Assembly: GCF_030409235.1 (NCBI RefSeq)
Contig: NZ_JAUFPO010000017.1
Coordinates: 34,310-98,309, forward strand
From: Halomonas almeriensis
GTDB lineage: Bacteria; Pseudomonadota; Gammaproteobacteria; Pseudomonadales; Halomonadaceae
Length of the DNA: 64,000 nt
Direction of reading: 5' to 3'
Notes under the pieces: generated by a model
What the model was told of the DNA's origin: nothing
Databases searched by the model: none
What the model saw: only the letters and a program-made list of their open reading frames with translations
Made by a program: the position numbers and the translations under genes
Shown here: one piece after another, positions 47,834-57,919 of the stretch
How the letters are laid out: the number at the start of each line of letters is the position of its first letter
Numbering within the stretch: position 1 is the first letter of the stretch

Positions 47834-48592
47834 ATGGCGCTGATGCTGGGCATCAGTCTGCTGGGCTCACTGCCGGCCATGGCCAAGACGCCCGGCGAAG
47901 TGGGGTCGATCGCGGCCGAGGGCTTCGATCACTACACCCTGGCGTTGACCTGGCACCCGGGCTTCTGTGCCACTCGCCATGATCCGCCCCGCGAGTGTCG
48001 CGAGGCGAGCTTGCGGCGTGGCAGCGAGACCGGCTTTGTGCTGCATGGGCTCTGGCCGTCTCTGCCGCATCGGCTGGATCAGCGTGGGGTGGAGCGGCAG
48101 CGCTGGCGGCGGCAGGGGTGTTTCATCGAGCGTGAGCGTCCCGCCGGCGGCTTCTGTGGGCACCCGACGCTGGGGCTTAACGAGGGACTGGATGCGCAGC
48201 TGGACGTCGTCATGCCGGGGCGGGCGAGCTGTCTGGGGCGCTACCAGTATGCCAAGCACGCGGCCTGCCTGAGGCTCTCCGCCGAAGACCTGTTCGGCGC
48301 CTCGGTGGCGCTGGTCGAGGCGGTCAATGCCAGTGTCTTCACCGACTTCGTGGTCACCCAGCGTGGCGGCGAGGTGCGTCGCAATGACCTGATCAGTGCC
48401 TTCGAGTCTGCCTTCGGAGAGGGCCGCGGGCGCGCTCTGCGCCTGGAGTGCGGGGGAGGCGGTAACCGGCTTTTGACCGAGGTGCGCATCGGTATCGATG
48501 CTCAACGCCTGACGGACTTTCCGGCGCCGGAGAGCCTGGTGAGGCTGGGCCTGGGGAATTGCCCGGCCCGGGTCAAGATCGCGGCCTTTTAA
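47834..48592 (+). CDS. Ribonuclease T2 family protein, secreted
   Basis: A 252-residue endoribonuclease. A short signal peptide (MALMLGISLLGSLPAMA) precedes the mature protein. CAS-1 is FVLHGLWPS (catalytic His) and CAS-2 is the variant YQYAKHAACL, with Lys-His. Cys are plentiful, consistent with periplasmic disulfides. Bacterial T2 enzymes scavenge RNA or degrade it in the periplasm. The start is uncertain: an in-frame ATG at 47723 would add 37 residues. The gene overlaps the convergent NERD gene by four bases at the stop codons. Confidence 0.85.
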   Translation: MALMLGISLLGSLPAMAKTPGEVGSIAAEGFDHYTLALTWHPGFCATRHDPPRECREASLRRGSETGFVLHGLWPSLPHRLDQRGVERQRWRRQGCFIERERPAGGFCGHPTLGLNEGLDAQLDVVMPGRASCLGRYQYAKHAACLRLSAEDLFGASVALVEAVNASVFTDFVVTQRGGEVRRNDLISAFESAFGEGRGRALRLECGGGGNRLLTEVRIGIDAQRLTDFPAPESLVRLGLGNCPARVKIAAF

Positions 48593-49497
48593 GCCGTCTT
48601 GCCCGGGTTCGACAGCGCATGCTGGCGCAAAACGCGGATGACGGCGTCGTGGGTCGCGTCGTCGAACGCCCGGGCCGCTTGCCGGTTCGAGGGCGGCTGG
48701 TCGAGATAATCGGCCAGTCCCTCGCCGTTGACCACCAGCAGGTCGCCGGCTCGGTCGGCCTGCTCGATCTGCCATCCGGGCATGACGAGTACGCCCTGTA
48801 CCGGCACCGACTGACCGGTCCGCTCTTCCAGCCAGCTGGCCAGCGAGCGACTGGCCTGACGGGTCTCGCGTAGCGGCTGGCGTTCCTTCCAGCCCGGGAA
48901 TCGCAACCGGTCTTCTTCCACGACTACGACATTGCTCTGCTCGCCGGAGGGCAGCACGGCCGGCGTGCGGGCGCGCGTCTCGATAGCGAAGACGCCCTCC
49001 GGCGTGACCGCGACATGGTCCAGGCTGGTGTCGAGACTGACGTCGTGGAAGACGAAGTAAGGGTGGGCCTCCGGGCGGATTAAGCGCGACAGCTCCTGGC
49101 CCACGGCCAGTTCGCAGGCCAGCCCCAGCTTGAGGCGTCGGATGCGCTGGAAGTCGCGGATCAGGCGCAGGCAGAAGACCAGCACCAGGACGGTCGAAAG
49201 GGCGCCATAGAGGCTCCACTCCAACCAGTTCTGCTGGTCGGCGAAGAGCATGCGCCCCATGCCGTAGACCAGTGGGGTCAGGGTGATGATCGGCCCCAAG
49301 GCGCCATTCAGGAACAGGCCGGTGAAGGCCTGGTCGAGCCGGTCACGCAGGGATTGTCCCGGTTCACGCAGGCGATGGGCATCGAACGGCGAGCTGACCC
49401 GGGCGTCATGCAGGTTGCGCAGGGCAAGCACGACCATGGCGGTGGCCGCGAGCGGAAACAGAAAGATCAGCGGTAGCAGGTATTCTAGCCAGGCCAT
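48589..49497 (-). CDS. NERD-domain membrane protein
   Basis: A 302-residue protein with an N-terminal helix (MAWLEYLLPLIFLFPLAATA), a second membrane pair around residues 65-105, and a cytoplasmic nuclease-related (NERD) domain from about 130. The NERD core is visible as HDVSLDTSLDHVAVTPEGVFAIETRART, with an Asp and Glu at PD-(D/E)xK-like positions. NERD proteins are predicted nucleases or DNA-processing factors without a defined role. The start at 49497 is set by the hydrophobic N-terminus. Confidence 0.82.
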   Translation of the reverse strand: MAWLEYLLPLIFLFPLAATAMVVLALRNLHDARVSSPFDAHRLREPGQSLRDRLDQAFTGLFLNGALGPIITLTPLVYGMGRMLFADQQNWLEWSLYGALSTVLVLVFCLRLIRDFQRIRRLKLGLACELAVGQELSRLIRPEAHPYFVFHDVSLDTSLDHVAVTPEGVFAIETRARTPAVLPSGEQSNVVVVEEDRLRFPGWKERQPLRETRQASRSLASWLEERTGQSVPVQGVLVMPGWQIEQADRAGDLLVVNGEGLADYLDQPPSNRQAARAFDDATHDAVIRVLRQHALSNPGKTA

Positions 49498-49589
49498 CGA
49501 AAGTCCTTGCCCAGGATAGGAAACCCATTCTAGACAACTTCGGTCCAACAAGGCCATTCTCGAAGCTCGACAGCCAAGCAGGGAGCCCC

Positions 49590-50435
49590 ATGCAGCAAGA
49601 CTCGATCGCCTCACTGGCCGTCTTCATGGCCGATACGCCGGGGCTGGCCGTATTGACGGGGGCGGGCATCAGCACGGCCAGCGGCATCCCCGATTACCGT
49701 GACGACCAGGGTGACTGGAAGCGCTCGCCGCCCATGCAGCATCAGGCATTCATGTCATCCACGGCGGCACGTCAGCGTTACTGGGCACGCGCCCTGGTTG
49801 GCTTTCGCACCCTGCACGAGGCACAGCCCAATCTGGCTCACCATGCCCTGGCGCGCCTTGAGCGGCAAGGCAGCATTGCCGGGATCATTACCCAGAATGT
49901 CGACGGGTTGCATCAGCGTGCTGGCTCTCGGCGAGTCATCGACCTGCATGGGCGCGCCGATGTGGTGCGTTGCATGAGCTGTGGCGCGACGCGCCCGCGT
50001 CAGGATCTGCATGACGAGCTGGGTAGCCTCAACCCGCAGTGGCTGGCGCTGGGGGCGCATGCTGCGCCGGATGGCGATGCTGACCTGGAACGGGATTTCA
50101 GCGACTTTCGGGTACCGGCCTGCGCCGGTTGCCGTGAAGGCATCTGGAAGCCGGATGTGGTCTTCTTCGGCGACAGCGTGCCGCGCCACACGGTAGAGGA
50201 GGCCTTCGCGCTGCTGGATGAAAGCGCTGGCCTGCTGGTGGTCGGCTCGTCGTTGATGGTCTATTCGGGGTATCGGTTTGCACGCCGGGCGTCCCAGGCA
50301 GGGCAGCCCTTGGCGTGCCTCAATCTGGGCCGCACCCGAGCCGATGACCTCTTTGCGGTGAAGGTGGCCGCCAGCGCCGAGCAAGGCCTGGCAGCGCTGG
50401 CGGAGCACCTCGAGGCGGTCTCGCCGGCTCCCTGA
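49590..50435 (+). CDS. Sir2-family NAD-dependent protein deacylase
   Basis: A 281-residue sirtuin. GAGISTASGIPDYR is the NAD-binding motif, TQNVDGLHQRAGSRRVIDLHG contains the catalytic His, and the zinc Cys are in CMSC and CAGC, separated by an unusually long loop. FFGDSVP and VVGSSLMVYSG complete the fold. It probably removes acyl groups from lysines. Some bacterial Sir2 proteins act in phage defence, but the complete zinc site and class II-like sequence favour deacylase. The start follows AGGGAG. Confidence 0.92.
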   Translation: MQQDSIASLAVFMADTPGLAVLTGAGISTASGIPDYRDDQGDWKRSPPMQHQAFMSSTAARQRYWARALVGFRTLHEAQPNLAHHALARLERQGSIAGIITQNVDGLHQRAGSRRVIDLHGRADVVRCMSCGATRPRQDLHDELGSLNPQWLALGAHAAPDGDADLERDFSDFRVPACAGCREGIWKPDVVFFGDSVPRHTVEEAFALLDESAGLLVVGSSLMVYSGYRFARRASQAGQPLACLNLGRTRADDLFAVKVAASAEQGLAALAEHLEAVSPAP

Positions 50436-50451
50436 GCCGGTCGCGGCCGCC

Positions 50452-51225
50452 TCAGCGGCGCATCTCGATGCCGTTGTCGGTCATGTGGCGCTTGGTTTCA
50501 GGGATGCTGTATTCCCCGAAGTGAAAGATGCTGGCCGCCAGTACCGCGTCGGCCCCGCCGTCCTTGATGCCTTCCACCAGGTGGTCGAGGTTGCCGACGC
50601 CGCCGGAGGCGATCACCGGGACACTGACCGCGTCGCTGATGGCACGCGTCACGCCGATGTCGAAGCCCTGGCGGGTGCCATCGCGGTCCATGCTGGTCAG
50701 CAGCAGTTCGCCGGCGCCCAGTTCGACCATCTTCTGTGCCCATTCCACGGCGTCGAGCCCGGTGGGGCGACGTCCGCCATGGGTGAAGATTTCCCAGCGC
50801 GGGGTCTCGCCGTCCGCGGAAACCCACTTGGCGTCGATGGCCACGACGATGCACTGGCTGCCGAAGCGTTCGGCGGCCTCGTACACGAAGTCGGGGTCGT
50901 GCACGGCGGCGGTATTGATCGAGACCTTGTCGGCACCCGCATTGAGCATGGTGCGAATGTCGTCGCAGGTGCGAATGCCACCTCCCACGGTCAGCGGGAT
51001 GAAGACCTCCCCGGCGATGCGCTCGACCATTTCCACCGTGGTGGCGCGGTCCTCGTGGCTGGCGGTGATGTCGAGGAAGGTGATCTCATCGGCGCCCTGG
51101 TGGTTATAGCGCTGGGCGATTTCCACCGGGTCACCGGCATCGCGGATACCCACGAAGTTGACGCCCTTGACCACCCGTCCGGCGTCGACGTCCAGGCAGG
51201 GAATGATGCGCTTGGCGAGTCCCAT
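50452..51225 (-). CDS. hisF: Imidazole glycerol phosphate synthase, cyclase subunit HisF
   Basis: A 257-residue (beta/alpha)8 barrel forming imidazole glycerol phosphate and AICAR from PRFAR and ammonia delivered by His[19 protein letters not shown] contains the catalytic Asp11, and the second Asp is in [11 protein letters not shown]. The C-terminal NGIEMRR is typical. It is the last gene of the hisBHAF cluster, three bases after hisA. Confidence 0.97.
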   Translation of the reverse strand: MGLAKRIIPCLDVDAGRVVKGVNFVGIRDAGDPVEIAQRYNHQGADEITFLDITASHEDRATTVEMVERIAGEVFIPLTVGGGIRTCDDIRTMLNAGADKVSINTAAVHDPDFVYEAAERFGSQCIVVAIDAKWVSADGETPRWEIFTHGGRRPTGLDAVEWAQKMVELGAGELLLTSMDRDGTRQGFDIGVTRAISDAVSVPVIASGGVGNLDHLVEGIKDGGADAVLAASIFHFGEYSIPETKRHMTDNGIEMRR

Positions 51226-51228
51226 GAT

Positions 51229-51981
51229 TCAGCTCTCGGTTCGGTGGCGGGTGAGTTCATCGCACAGCCGCTGGCCCTCGGCCAGGTCCAGGCTGCCTTC
51301 GTAGATGGCACGGCCGGTTATGGCGCCGAGGATACCCGGTTCCTCGGCTTCCACCAGGGCGCGCAGGTCATCTAGGTTGGTGACGCCGCCGGAGGCGATG
51401 ACCGGCAGGCCGCCCTGGCGGGCCAGTTCGGCGGTGGCCTCGATATTGACCCCGCCCATCATGCCGTCCCGGGCGATGTCGGTGTAGACGATGGCTGAGA
51501 CACCGTCGTCGGCGAAGCGCTTGGCCAGCTCGGTGGCCTTGAGCGTCGATACCTCGGCCCAGCCATCGGTGGCCACGAAGCCATCGCGGGCATCCAGGCC
51601 GACGGTGATGTGGCCCGGGAAGTCGCGGCACATCTGGGTGACGAAGTCCGGCTCCTTGACCGCCTTGGTGCCGATGATGACCTGGGACACGCCGGCGTTC
51701 AGGTAGTGCTCGATGGTGGCGGCGCTGCGGATGCCGCCGCCGATCTGGATCGGCAGCGTGGGGTAGGCGCGAGCGATCTCGGTGACCGCCTCGCCATTGA
51801 TCGGCCGTCCTTCGAAGGCGCCGTTGAGGTCGACCAGATGCAGGTGCCGGGCGCCGGCCTCGACCCAGCGGGCCGCCATGGCGACCGGGTCGTCCCCGTA
51901 CGTGGTCGCGTCATCCATGCGCCCCTGCTTGAGGCGAACGCACTGGCCATCCTTGAGGTCGATGGCGGGAATTACCAACAT
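51229..51981 (-). CDS. hisA: ProFAR isomerase HisA
   Basis: A 250-residue barrel enzyme converting ProFAR to [25 protein letters not shown] contains catalytic Asp8 and the phosphate-binding motifs [10 protein letters not shown] and [12 protein letters not shown] are intact. The start at 51981 has GGAGG upstream; the longer frame overlapping the hisH stop is not needed. Confidence 0.97.
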   Translation of the reverse strand: MLVIPAIDLKDGQCVRLKQGRMDDATTYGDDPVAMAARWVEAGARHLHLVDLNGAFEGRPINGEAVTEIARAYPTLPIQIGGGIRSAATIEHYLNAGVSQVIIGTKAVKEPDFVTQMCRDFPGHITVGLDARDGFVATDGWAEVSTLKATELAKRFADDGVSAIVYTDIARDGMMGGVNIEATAELARQGGLPVIASGGVTNLDDLRALVEAEEPGILGAITGRAIYEGSLDLAEGQRLCDELTRHRTES

Positions 51982-52007
51982 GTTGAATCCTCCAGAGCGG
52001 GCGCCGT

Positions 52008-52649
52008 TCAGGGCATCCATTGAACGAAGTTTTCGAGCAGCCTGAGGCCGGCGCGGGAGCTCTTTTCCGGATGGAACTGCACCGCGAAGGTGGCATCGCG
52101 TCCGGTGGCGACATGGGCCTTGACGCGGCCGTAATCGGTGGCGCCGAACAGCACACTGTCGTCCTCGACCTCGACATAGTAGCTGTGCACGAAGTAGAAG
52201 TGCTCGTTCTGGTCGATGCCTTCCCAGAGCGGATGCGACTGATGCTGGTGCACCAGGTTCCAGCCCATGTGCGGCACCTTGCAGCGATTGCCGCTCTCGT
52301 CGCTCATGTCGGCGGGGAAGCGGCGTACCTCGCCGGGCATGAAGCCCAGGCAGTCGACGCCGTCATTTTCCTCGCTGTGCTCGTGAAGCATTTGTTGGCC
52401 GACGCAGATGCCCAGCAAGGGCTTGTTCTGGCGGGCCAGCAACTCGTCGACCATGCCGCGCAGTTCGGTGCGTTCCAGCTCGCCGATGCAGTCGCGAATG
52501 GCGCCCTGGCCGGGCAGTACCAGCCGCGTGGCGCCGTGGATGCGTCGTGCGTCACGGGTGATCACGACGTTTTCGTGGGTCACGTGCTCCAATGCCTTGG
52601 CGACGGAATGCAGGTTGCCCATTCCGTAGTCGATGACGGCAATGGTCAT
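52008..52649 (-). CDS. hisH: Imidazole glycerol phosphate synthase, glutaminase HisH
   Basis: A 213-residue class I amidotransferase that supplies ammonia to HisF. The nucleophile Cys is in [11 protein letters not shown], and the His-Glu pair is in [22 protein letters not shown] at the start is diagnostic. It lies upstream of hisA in the minus-strand cluster. Confidence 0.97.
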   Translation of the reverse strand: MTIAVIDYGMGNLHSVAKALEHVTHENVVITRDARRIHGATRLVLPGQGAIRDCIGELERTELRGMVDELLARQNKPLLGICVGQQMLHEHSEENDGVDCLGFMPGEVRRFPADMSDESGNRCKVPHMGWNLVHQHQSHPLWEGIDQNEHFYFVHSYYVEVEDDSVLFGATDYGRVKAHVATGRDATFAVQFHPEKSSRAGLRLLENFVQWMP

Positions 52650-52755
52650 GGGAACTTCCTCGTATCAGTCGACGGGTTCAGGAAGCACGGCGTGAAGAGA
52701 GGCGGAACTGCCCTCCCGATGGCACGGTGCTTGGCGTGTCTGTCGAGTGCCGCTG

Positions 52756-53349
52756 TCACAGGCTACCCTTAGTGGACGGCATGCGGCCTGTCATGCGCGG
52801 GTCTTCGGCGGCGGCCATGCGCAGCGCGCGGCCGAAGGCCTTGAAGATGGTTTCCGCCTGGTGGTGGGCGTTGTGGCCCTTCAGGTTGTCGATATGCAGC
52901 GTCACGCCGGCATGGTTGACGAAGCCCTGGAAGAACTCCTGAAACAATTGGGTGTCCATCTGACCCAGCACGGCACGCGTGAACTCGACGTTCAGGAACA
53001 GGCCAGCGCGTCCCGAGAAGTCTATCACGACTCGTGACAGGGCTTCGTCCAGAGGCACATAGGCGTGGCCGTAACGGTAAATGCCGCGCTTGTCGCCGAT
53101 GGCCTCGGCGACGGCCTGGCCCAGGGTGATGCCCAGGTCTTCGACCGTGTGGTGGGCATCGATGTGCAGGTCGCCGCTGACCTGCATGTCGATGTCGACA
53201 AGGCCATGCCGAGACACCTGGTCGAGCATGTGATCGAGGAAGTGGACACCGGATGTGCCGGTCAGTTGCCCCTCTCCGTCGAAATTGAGGGCGACCGTGA
53301 TCTGGGTTTCCTGGGTATCACGGCTGACCGTGGCGGTACGCTCGGACAT
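52756..53349 (-). CDS. hisB: Imidazoleglycerol-phosphate dehydratase HisB
   Basis: A 197-residue monofunctional dehydratase (no HisN-type phosphatase domain, unlike the E. coli fusion). [32 protein letters not shown] and the C-terminal [20 protein letters not shown] provide the His/Glu metal sites. The first gene of hisBHAF, with 106 bases to hisH. Other his genes are outside the window. Confidence 0.97.
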   Translation of the reverse strand: MSERTATVSRDTQETQITVALNFDGEGQLTGTSGVHFLDHMLDQVSRHGLVDIDMQVSGDLHIDAHHTVEDLGITLGQAVAEAIGDKRGIYRYGHAYVPLDEALSRVVIDFSGRAGLFLNVEFTRAVLGQMDTQLFQEFFQGFVNHAGVTLHIDNLKGHNAHHQAETIFKAFGRALRMAAAEDPRMTGRMPSTKGSL

Positions 53350-53532
53350 GTTGGGTCTCCAGCGCCGGGGCGCTTGTCGGAATTGGGCCGGCCGCGAGGG
53401 CTCGAATAGCCGCGGATGCCCGGGTGGGGCGGCGACGCTTTGCCATTATAGTGAAACGCCACCCCGATCCGCTACAATGCGAACCACTCAGCGGTAGCGG
53501 CATCCGCTGCCCCCCCAACGCGAGGATCCTGC

Positions 53533-53988
53533 ATGCCGGTCACGCTCCAGCGAGTCGATCAGGCCGCCTGGGAGGCAGATGCCCAGGTGCGAACCGATCT
53601 TCTGCGCATCTATAAAGACGCCCCCGCCGAGCGCATGCCGCAGGCGCCGGAGGACTTCGTGAGCGAGCATCTGGCCGAGGCGGCCCGTTTTTTCTGCTGC
53701 GCGCATTTCAATGACCGGCTGCTCGGGGCGGTGGCCGTGACGCCCCAGTCCGAGGCCTGGTGGCTCGGCCACCTGTGTGTGCGCAAGTCGACCCGGCGCC
53801 GCGGGGTCGGGTCGCGACTGCTTACCCTGACGCACCAGTCGGCCAGCCAGGAAGGGCGTCAGCTGCGCGTGATAAGCTCGCAGCTGGCCATGGCGGACCA
53901 GCTGCTGCTGAGACGCCTGGGCTATCGTCTGACACAGACGGGTGATTATTTCGAACTCGACCTGCCGCCCAAAGGAGCCGGGCCATGA
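53533..53988 (+). CDS. PanZ/PanM-like GNAT protein
   Basis: A 151-residue GNAT-fold protein. The segment FNDRLLGAVAVTP ... LGHLCVRKSTRRRGVGSRLLTLT contains the acetyl-CoA P-loop (RRRGVG) and resembles E. coli PanZ, which promotes aspartate decarboxylase (PanD) maturation and senses CoA. The N-terminal part (LLRIYKDAPAERM) also fits. No panD is visible nearby. Its stop overlaps the AsmA-like gene by ATGA. Confidence 0.72.
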   Translation: MPVTLQRVDQAAWEADAQVRTDLLRIYKDAPAERMPQAPEDFVSEHLAEAARFFCCAHFNDRLLGAVAVTPQSEAWWLGHLCVRKSTRRRGVGSRLLTLTHQSASQEGRQLRVISSQLAMADQLLLRRLGYRLTQTGDYFELDLPPKGAGP

Positions 53989-56303
53989 AGCGAATCCTGC
54001 GTACCCTGTTAGCCACCATCGGCATTCTGGGCCTGGTGGCGGTGGCAGCGGTGGTCTTTGTCACGACCTTCTTTGATCCCGATGATCTCAAGCCGCGTCT
54101 GGTCGATGTGGTGCGCGAGCACAGTGGCCTGGAACTGGAGCTTGATGGCCCGCTCACCTGGTCCTTCTACCCCCGCCTGGGGGTGAGTGTCGCCTCCGCG
54201 GAGGCCAGGCTGCCCGAGCAGGGCCTACAGGATCGCCCCTTTGCCGCCTTTGAGCACGGCGAGGTCAGCCTGGCCTTTGCGCCGCTGCTGGGGGGCGAGA
54301 TCGCCATCGAGGGGCTGACCCTCGATGGTCTGCGCCTCAACCTGGAGCGTGATGCCGAGGGGCGTGGCAACTGGCAGGGGCTGGTCGACCGCCTGCGCGA
54401 TCGTGGTGAACAAGCTGAGCAGGCCCTGGCGCCGGCCAGCGCCGGCCCGAGCCCGGATGGCACGGTGCTTTCGGTCGCGCTGAACATTGCCAGCGTCCAG
54501 GTCCGCCAGGGCCAGATCCATTACCGGGATCGCCAGTCCGGCAATGAAGTCACCCTGCAGCAGTTCAGCATGACGGGCAGCAACGTCAACCCGGATGAAG
54601 CCTTTCCGCTCAATGCCAGTCTGCGCCTGGTCCTCGACGACAGTCGGGCCAATGAAGCGCCGCTGCTGATCAGTGATGTCACCCTCAAGACTCGGGTCGA
54701 CCTGGGGCTGGCCGAGGGACGACATGTGCTCCAGAAGCTGACCCTGCAGGCCGATTCACGCTTTGCGGGGGATGAGTCCACGCAGAAGGCCAGCCTGAAT
54801 GCCGCCGAGGCGATCTTCGACCAGGATCAGCAGCAGCTCGAGCTGACCGATGGCCAGCTGGATGTCAGCCTGCTCGACCCGCGGCTCGGCGAGAAGCGTC
54901 TGCCACTGGCCATAGGCTTTCAACTGGATGCCGACCTGGCAGAGCAGACGGCCCAGCTCCGCGAGATCACGCTGACCGGCCCGGATGGCCTGGAAGCGAC
55001 GGGCCGCCTCAAGTTCAGCGAGCTGGTGCCGACCTGGGCCTATGCGGGCCAGGTCAGCCTCAAGCCGCTGTCGCTTCGCCCCTGGCTGACACGCCTCGAT
55101 GCCCTGCCGACCACCTCCAGTGACACCGCCCTCGACTCGCTGGGGCTGACCAGCTCGCTGGAGGGCGATCGCCACGGCCTCACGCTCAGCGACCTGACGC
55201 TGAACCTGGATGACCGCACCTTCAACGGGCAGCTGGGCGGGCGCTTCGATGGCTCGCGCCTGATGCTCGACCTGCAGGGTGACGGCCTGAACCTGGATGC
55301 CTATCTGCCGCCCCAGGCGCCCGATGCTGAAGGCCAGGATAGTGCCAGCCTGAACCCGGTCGAGCAGGCGCATGCTCAACCGACCTCGGGCCTTTTGCCA
55401 GCGGACTGGCTTGGCGGGCTGGACCTTGATGCCAGCCTCGAGCTCGGCGAGTTGCAGCTGCTCAAGCAGTCATTCCGGGATGTGGTGCTGCGCCTGCAGG
55501 GTGAACAGGGCCAGCACCGGCTGACACACTTAGAGGCCGGTTTTCATGAAGGCCGGCTGTCTGCCACCGGCGTCCTCGATGCGCGCCAGAGCCCCCTGGC
55601 TTGGCAGCTTTCGCCGACGGTCAGCGATGTTCGCCTGGGCAGCCTGATGGCGTCACTGGCCGAGCAGCCCACGGCCATCCAGGGACGGTTGCAGAGCAGC
55701 GGCTCGCTGGAAAGCCAGGGCAACACCCTCCCCGAATTGAAGCGTGCCCTGAGCGGCCGGCTGGATGCCCGGCTCGACAAGGGGCAGCTTGGTGAGGTCA
55801 ACATCTCTCGCCAGCTTTGCAGCACCGTGGCCAGTCTCGAAGGCAAGCGCACCAGCCGCGAATGGCAGGCAGTCACGCCGATCGAGTCGGCCCGGGCGAG
55901 CTTCGTGATTCGCGATGGCGTGGCGCAAAGTGATGACCTCAGCGCGTCGATTCCGGGGATCGGTATCGAAGGCCAGGGTCAGCTCGACGTGGCCAGTGAG
56001 CGCTTCGACCTGAATGCCCGGGCGCGCTTTACCGACACGGTCGATGCCGCCTGCGAGGTCAACCCGCGCTTGCAGGAGGTGCCTTTCCCGGTCCACTGCG
56101 AGGGGCAGTTGAGCGGTGACAGTGCCCAGTGGTGTCGCTTCGATCGTCAGGCGCTTCAGGCCTCGCTCGGCGCCCTGCTGCGTGAGGAGGTTTCCGAGCG
56201 TGCCGGCGAGGAAGTCAACAAGCGACTCGACGATGCCATGGATCAGCTCGAAAACAGGACGGGCAGTGAACTTCGTAACGCCATCGAGAGTCTATTGAAG
56301 TGA
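53985..56303 (+). CDS. AsmA-family envelope protein
   Basis: A 772-residue membrane-anchored protein: one N-terminal helix (LLATIGILGLVAVAAVVFVTTF), then a large periplasmic beta-groove domain. PRLVDVVREHSGLELELDGPL at the start and the C-terminal 'VNISRQLCSTVASLEG' are AsmA hallmarks. Family members carry phospholipids to, or affect the assembly of, the outer membrane. The C-terminal helix ERAGEEVNKRLDDAMDQLEN is amphipathic. The gene ends at a terminator-like hairpin. Confidence 0.92.
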   Translation: MKRILRTLLATIGILGLVAVAAVVFVTTFFDPDDLKPRLVDVVREHSGLELELDGPLTWSFYPRLGVSVASAEARLPEQGLQDRPFAAFEHGEVSLAFAPLLGGEIAIEGLTLDGLRLNLERDAEGRGNWQGLVDRLRDRGEQAEQALAPASAGPSPDGTVLSVALNIASVQVRQGQIHYRDRQSGNEVTLQQFSMTGSNVNPDEAFPLNASLRLVLDDSRANEAPLLISDVTLKTRVDLGLAEGRHVLQKLTLQADSRFAGDESTQKASLNAAEAIFDQDQQQLELTDGQLDVSLLDPRLGEKRLPLAIGFQLDADLAEQTAQLREITLTGPDGLEATGRLKFSELVPTWAYAGQVSLKPLSLRPWLTRLDALPTTSSDTALDSLGLTSSLEGDRHGLTLSDLTLNLDDRTFNGQLGGRFDGSRLMLDLQGDGLNLDAYLPPQAPDAEGQDSASLNPVEQAHAQPTSGLLPADWLGGLDLDASLELGELQLLKQSFRDVVLRLQGEQGQHRLTHLEAGFHEGRLSATGVLDARQSPLAWQLSPTVSDVRLGSLMASLAEQPTAIQGRLQSSGSLESQGNTLPELKRALSGRLDARLDKGQLGEVNISRQLCSTVASLEGKRTSREWQAVTPIESARASFVIRDGVAQSDDLSASIPGIGIEGQGQLDVASERFDLNARARFTDTVDAACEVNPRLQEVPFPVHCEGQLSGDSAQWCRFDRQALQASLGALLREEVSERAGEEVNKRLDDAMDQLENRTGSELRNAIESLLK

Positions 56304-56324
56304 GCAAAGCGTAAGCCAGTCCCT

Positions 56325-56353
56325 GCGCCGGTCCCCGCGATCGGCGCTTTTTT
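56325..56353 (+). terminator. Probable terminator after the AsmA-like gene
   Basis: GCGCCG / CGGCGC stem with an 11-base loop followed by six T. It lies 22 bases after the stop and 18 bases before the mutY start, so mutY probably has some read-through or its own promoter. Confidence 0.7.
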
Positions 56354-56370
56354 GCGTGTCGAGCCCGACC

Positions 56371-57474
56371 ATGACCGAAATACCGCCCGCCATTCTGCCA
56401 CCCGAAACCTTTCAGCGACGCCTGCTGGACTGGTTCGACGTCCACGGTCGGCATGATCTGCCGTGGCAGCAACAGCGAACGCCCTACCGGGTCTGGGTCT
56501 CGGAGATCATGCTCCAGCAGACCCAGGTGACAACGGTGATTCCCTATTTCGAGCGCTTCATGGCGCGCTTTCCCGATGTTGCCGCGCTGGCCGGGGCTGA
56601 GCAGGACGAGGTACTGCACCTGTGGACCGGCCTTGGCTATTACGCCCGGGGGCGCAACCTGCACAAGGCGGCACGCGTGGTCATGGACGAGCATGGTGGG
56701 GCATTTCCGGTACACAGCCTCGAGGCCATGGCCGCCCTGCCGGGCATCGGGCGCTCCACGGCCGGGGCCATCATCGCCCAGAGCACTGGTCAGCGTGCGG
56801 TGATTCTGGACGGCAACGTCAAGCGCGTGCTGACCCGTCTGCACGGCGTGGAGGGCTGGCCGGGCCGGCCGGCGGTGGAACGTCGTCTGTGGGCCCTGGC
56901 CGAGCATTACACGCCGCACCAGCGAGTGGTCGACTTCACCCAGGCCATCATGGACCTGGGCGCGACCCTGTGTCGGCGCGGTCAGCCGGACTGTGGTCGC
57001 TGCCCCTTCGAAGCGGACTGTGTGGCCAATGCTAGGGGCGAGCAGAAGCGCTTTCCGGAATCCAAGCCCAGGAAGGCCACCCCCACGCGGGAGACCCTGA
57101 TGTTGTTGCTGCAGGACGAGCATGGGCGCGTCCTGCTTCAGCAGCGGCCCTCCAGCGGTCTCTGGGGCGGGCTCTGGAGCCTGCCGCAGTTCGACGACAT
57201 GGCATCGCTGAAGGCCTGGCGCGACCAGCATGCGGCCGGGGCCGAACTTGCTGCCTGCTGGCCGACCTTCACCCATGTGTTCAGCCACTTCCGTCTGCAG
57301 ATCACGCCGCAACCGGCGAGGGTAGCGCGGCGCGATAGCGTCGCCGAAGGCTGGCACTGGTACGACCCGGCCGAGCCGTCCAGCATTGGCCTGGCCGCGC
57401 CGGTGAAAGGCTTGCTGGAGGCGTTGCAACCCTTCACCCTGTCAGCTCCGGCAGGCCACGCCGACCCGGATTGA
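56371..57474 (+). CDS. mutY: Adenine DNA glycosylase MutY
   Basis: A 367-residue base-excision enzyme removing A opposite 8-oxoG. The HhH motif with LPGIGRSTAGAI, catalytic Asp in VILDGNVKRVL and the [4Fe-4S] ligands C-x6-C-x2-C-x5-C (CRRGQPDCGRCPFEADC) are present, and a C-terminal NUDIX-like domain (RETLMLLLQDEHGRVLLQQR) recognises 8-oxoG. The start at 56371 is preferred over the GTG at 56356. yggX follows, the usual gammaproteobacterial pairing. Confidence 0.96.
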   Translation: MTEIPPAILPPETFQRRLLDWFDVHGRHDLPWQQQRTPYRVWVSEIMLQQTQVTTVIPYFERFMARFPDVAALAGAEQDEVLHLWTGLGYYARGRNLHKAARVVMDEHGGAFPVHSLEAMAALPGIGRSTAGAIIAQSTGQRAVILDGNVKRVLTRLHGVEGWPGRPAVERRLWALAEHYTPHQRVVDFTQAIMDLGATLCRRGQPDCGRCPFEADCVANARGEQKRFPESKPRKATPTRETLMLLLQDEHGRVLLQQRPSSGLWGGLWSLPQFDDMASLKAWRDQHAAGAELAACWPTFTHVFSHFRLQITPQPARVARRDSVAEGWHWYDPAEPSSIGLAAPVKGLLEALQPFTLSAPAGHADPD

Positions 57475-57503
57475 GACCCTGCTTCAGCCAAGGAGCCATC
57501 GCG

Positions 57504-57776
57504 ATGAGCCAGACCGTATTCTGCCGCAAGTATCAACAAGAGCTCGAAGCGCTGCCGTTTCCGCCGCTACCCGGCGAGAAAGGCCGCGAGATTCAGGCCA
57601 GTGTGTCCAAGCGTGCCTGGGACGAATGGCAGGCACAGCAGACACGGCTGATCAACGAAAAACACCTCAACATGCTCGACGCCACGGACCGCGCCTATCT
57701 GATGGAGCAGATGGAACGCTTCTTCGACAACCAGGAGACCGACCAGGCGGAAGGCTACGTACCGCCCGAGGCGTGA
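57504..57776 (+). CDS. yggX: Iron-trafficking protein YggX
   Basis: A 90-residue protein that protects Fe-S proteins (including MutY) against oxidative damage. The start MSQTVFCRKYQQELEALPFP has conserved Cys7, and the C-terminal region (NMLDATDRAYLMEQMERFF) is typical. The start at 57504 follows AAGGAG. It lies 29 bases after mutY and is likely co-transcribed. Confidence 0.95.
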   Translation: MSQTVFCRKYQQELEALPFPPLPGEKGREIQASVSKRAWDEWQAQQTRLINEKHLNMLDATDRAYLMEQMERFFDNQETDQAEGYVPPEA

Positions 57777-57875
57777 CCCGCCGCTGAACAGGGCCGAAAG
57801 ACTGCCTGGGCGAACGCGTCAGTCAGCCGATTCGGCGGTTGTCTGAAACGCACAGAGAGAATTGCACGGAAAAGG

Positions 57876-57904
57876 TTGACGCAAAACGGGATTTGGGGTT
57901 TAAT
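57876..57904 (+). promoter_or_regulatory. Promoter of the tRNA cluster
   Basis: -35 TTGACG at 57876-57881, 17-base spacer, -10 TTTAAT at 57899-57904. tRNA-Phe begins 16 bases later. The elements are close to sigma-70 consensus, as expected for stable RNA. Confidence 0.8.
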
Positions 57905-57919
57905 ACGCACCGTTGGCGC

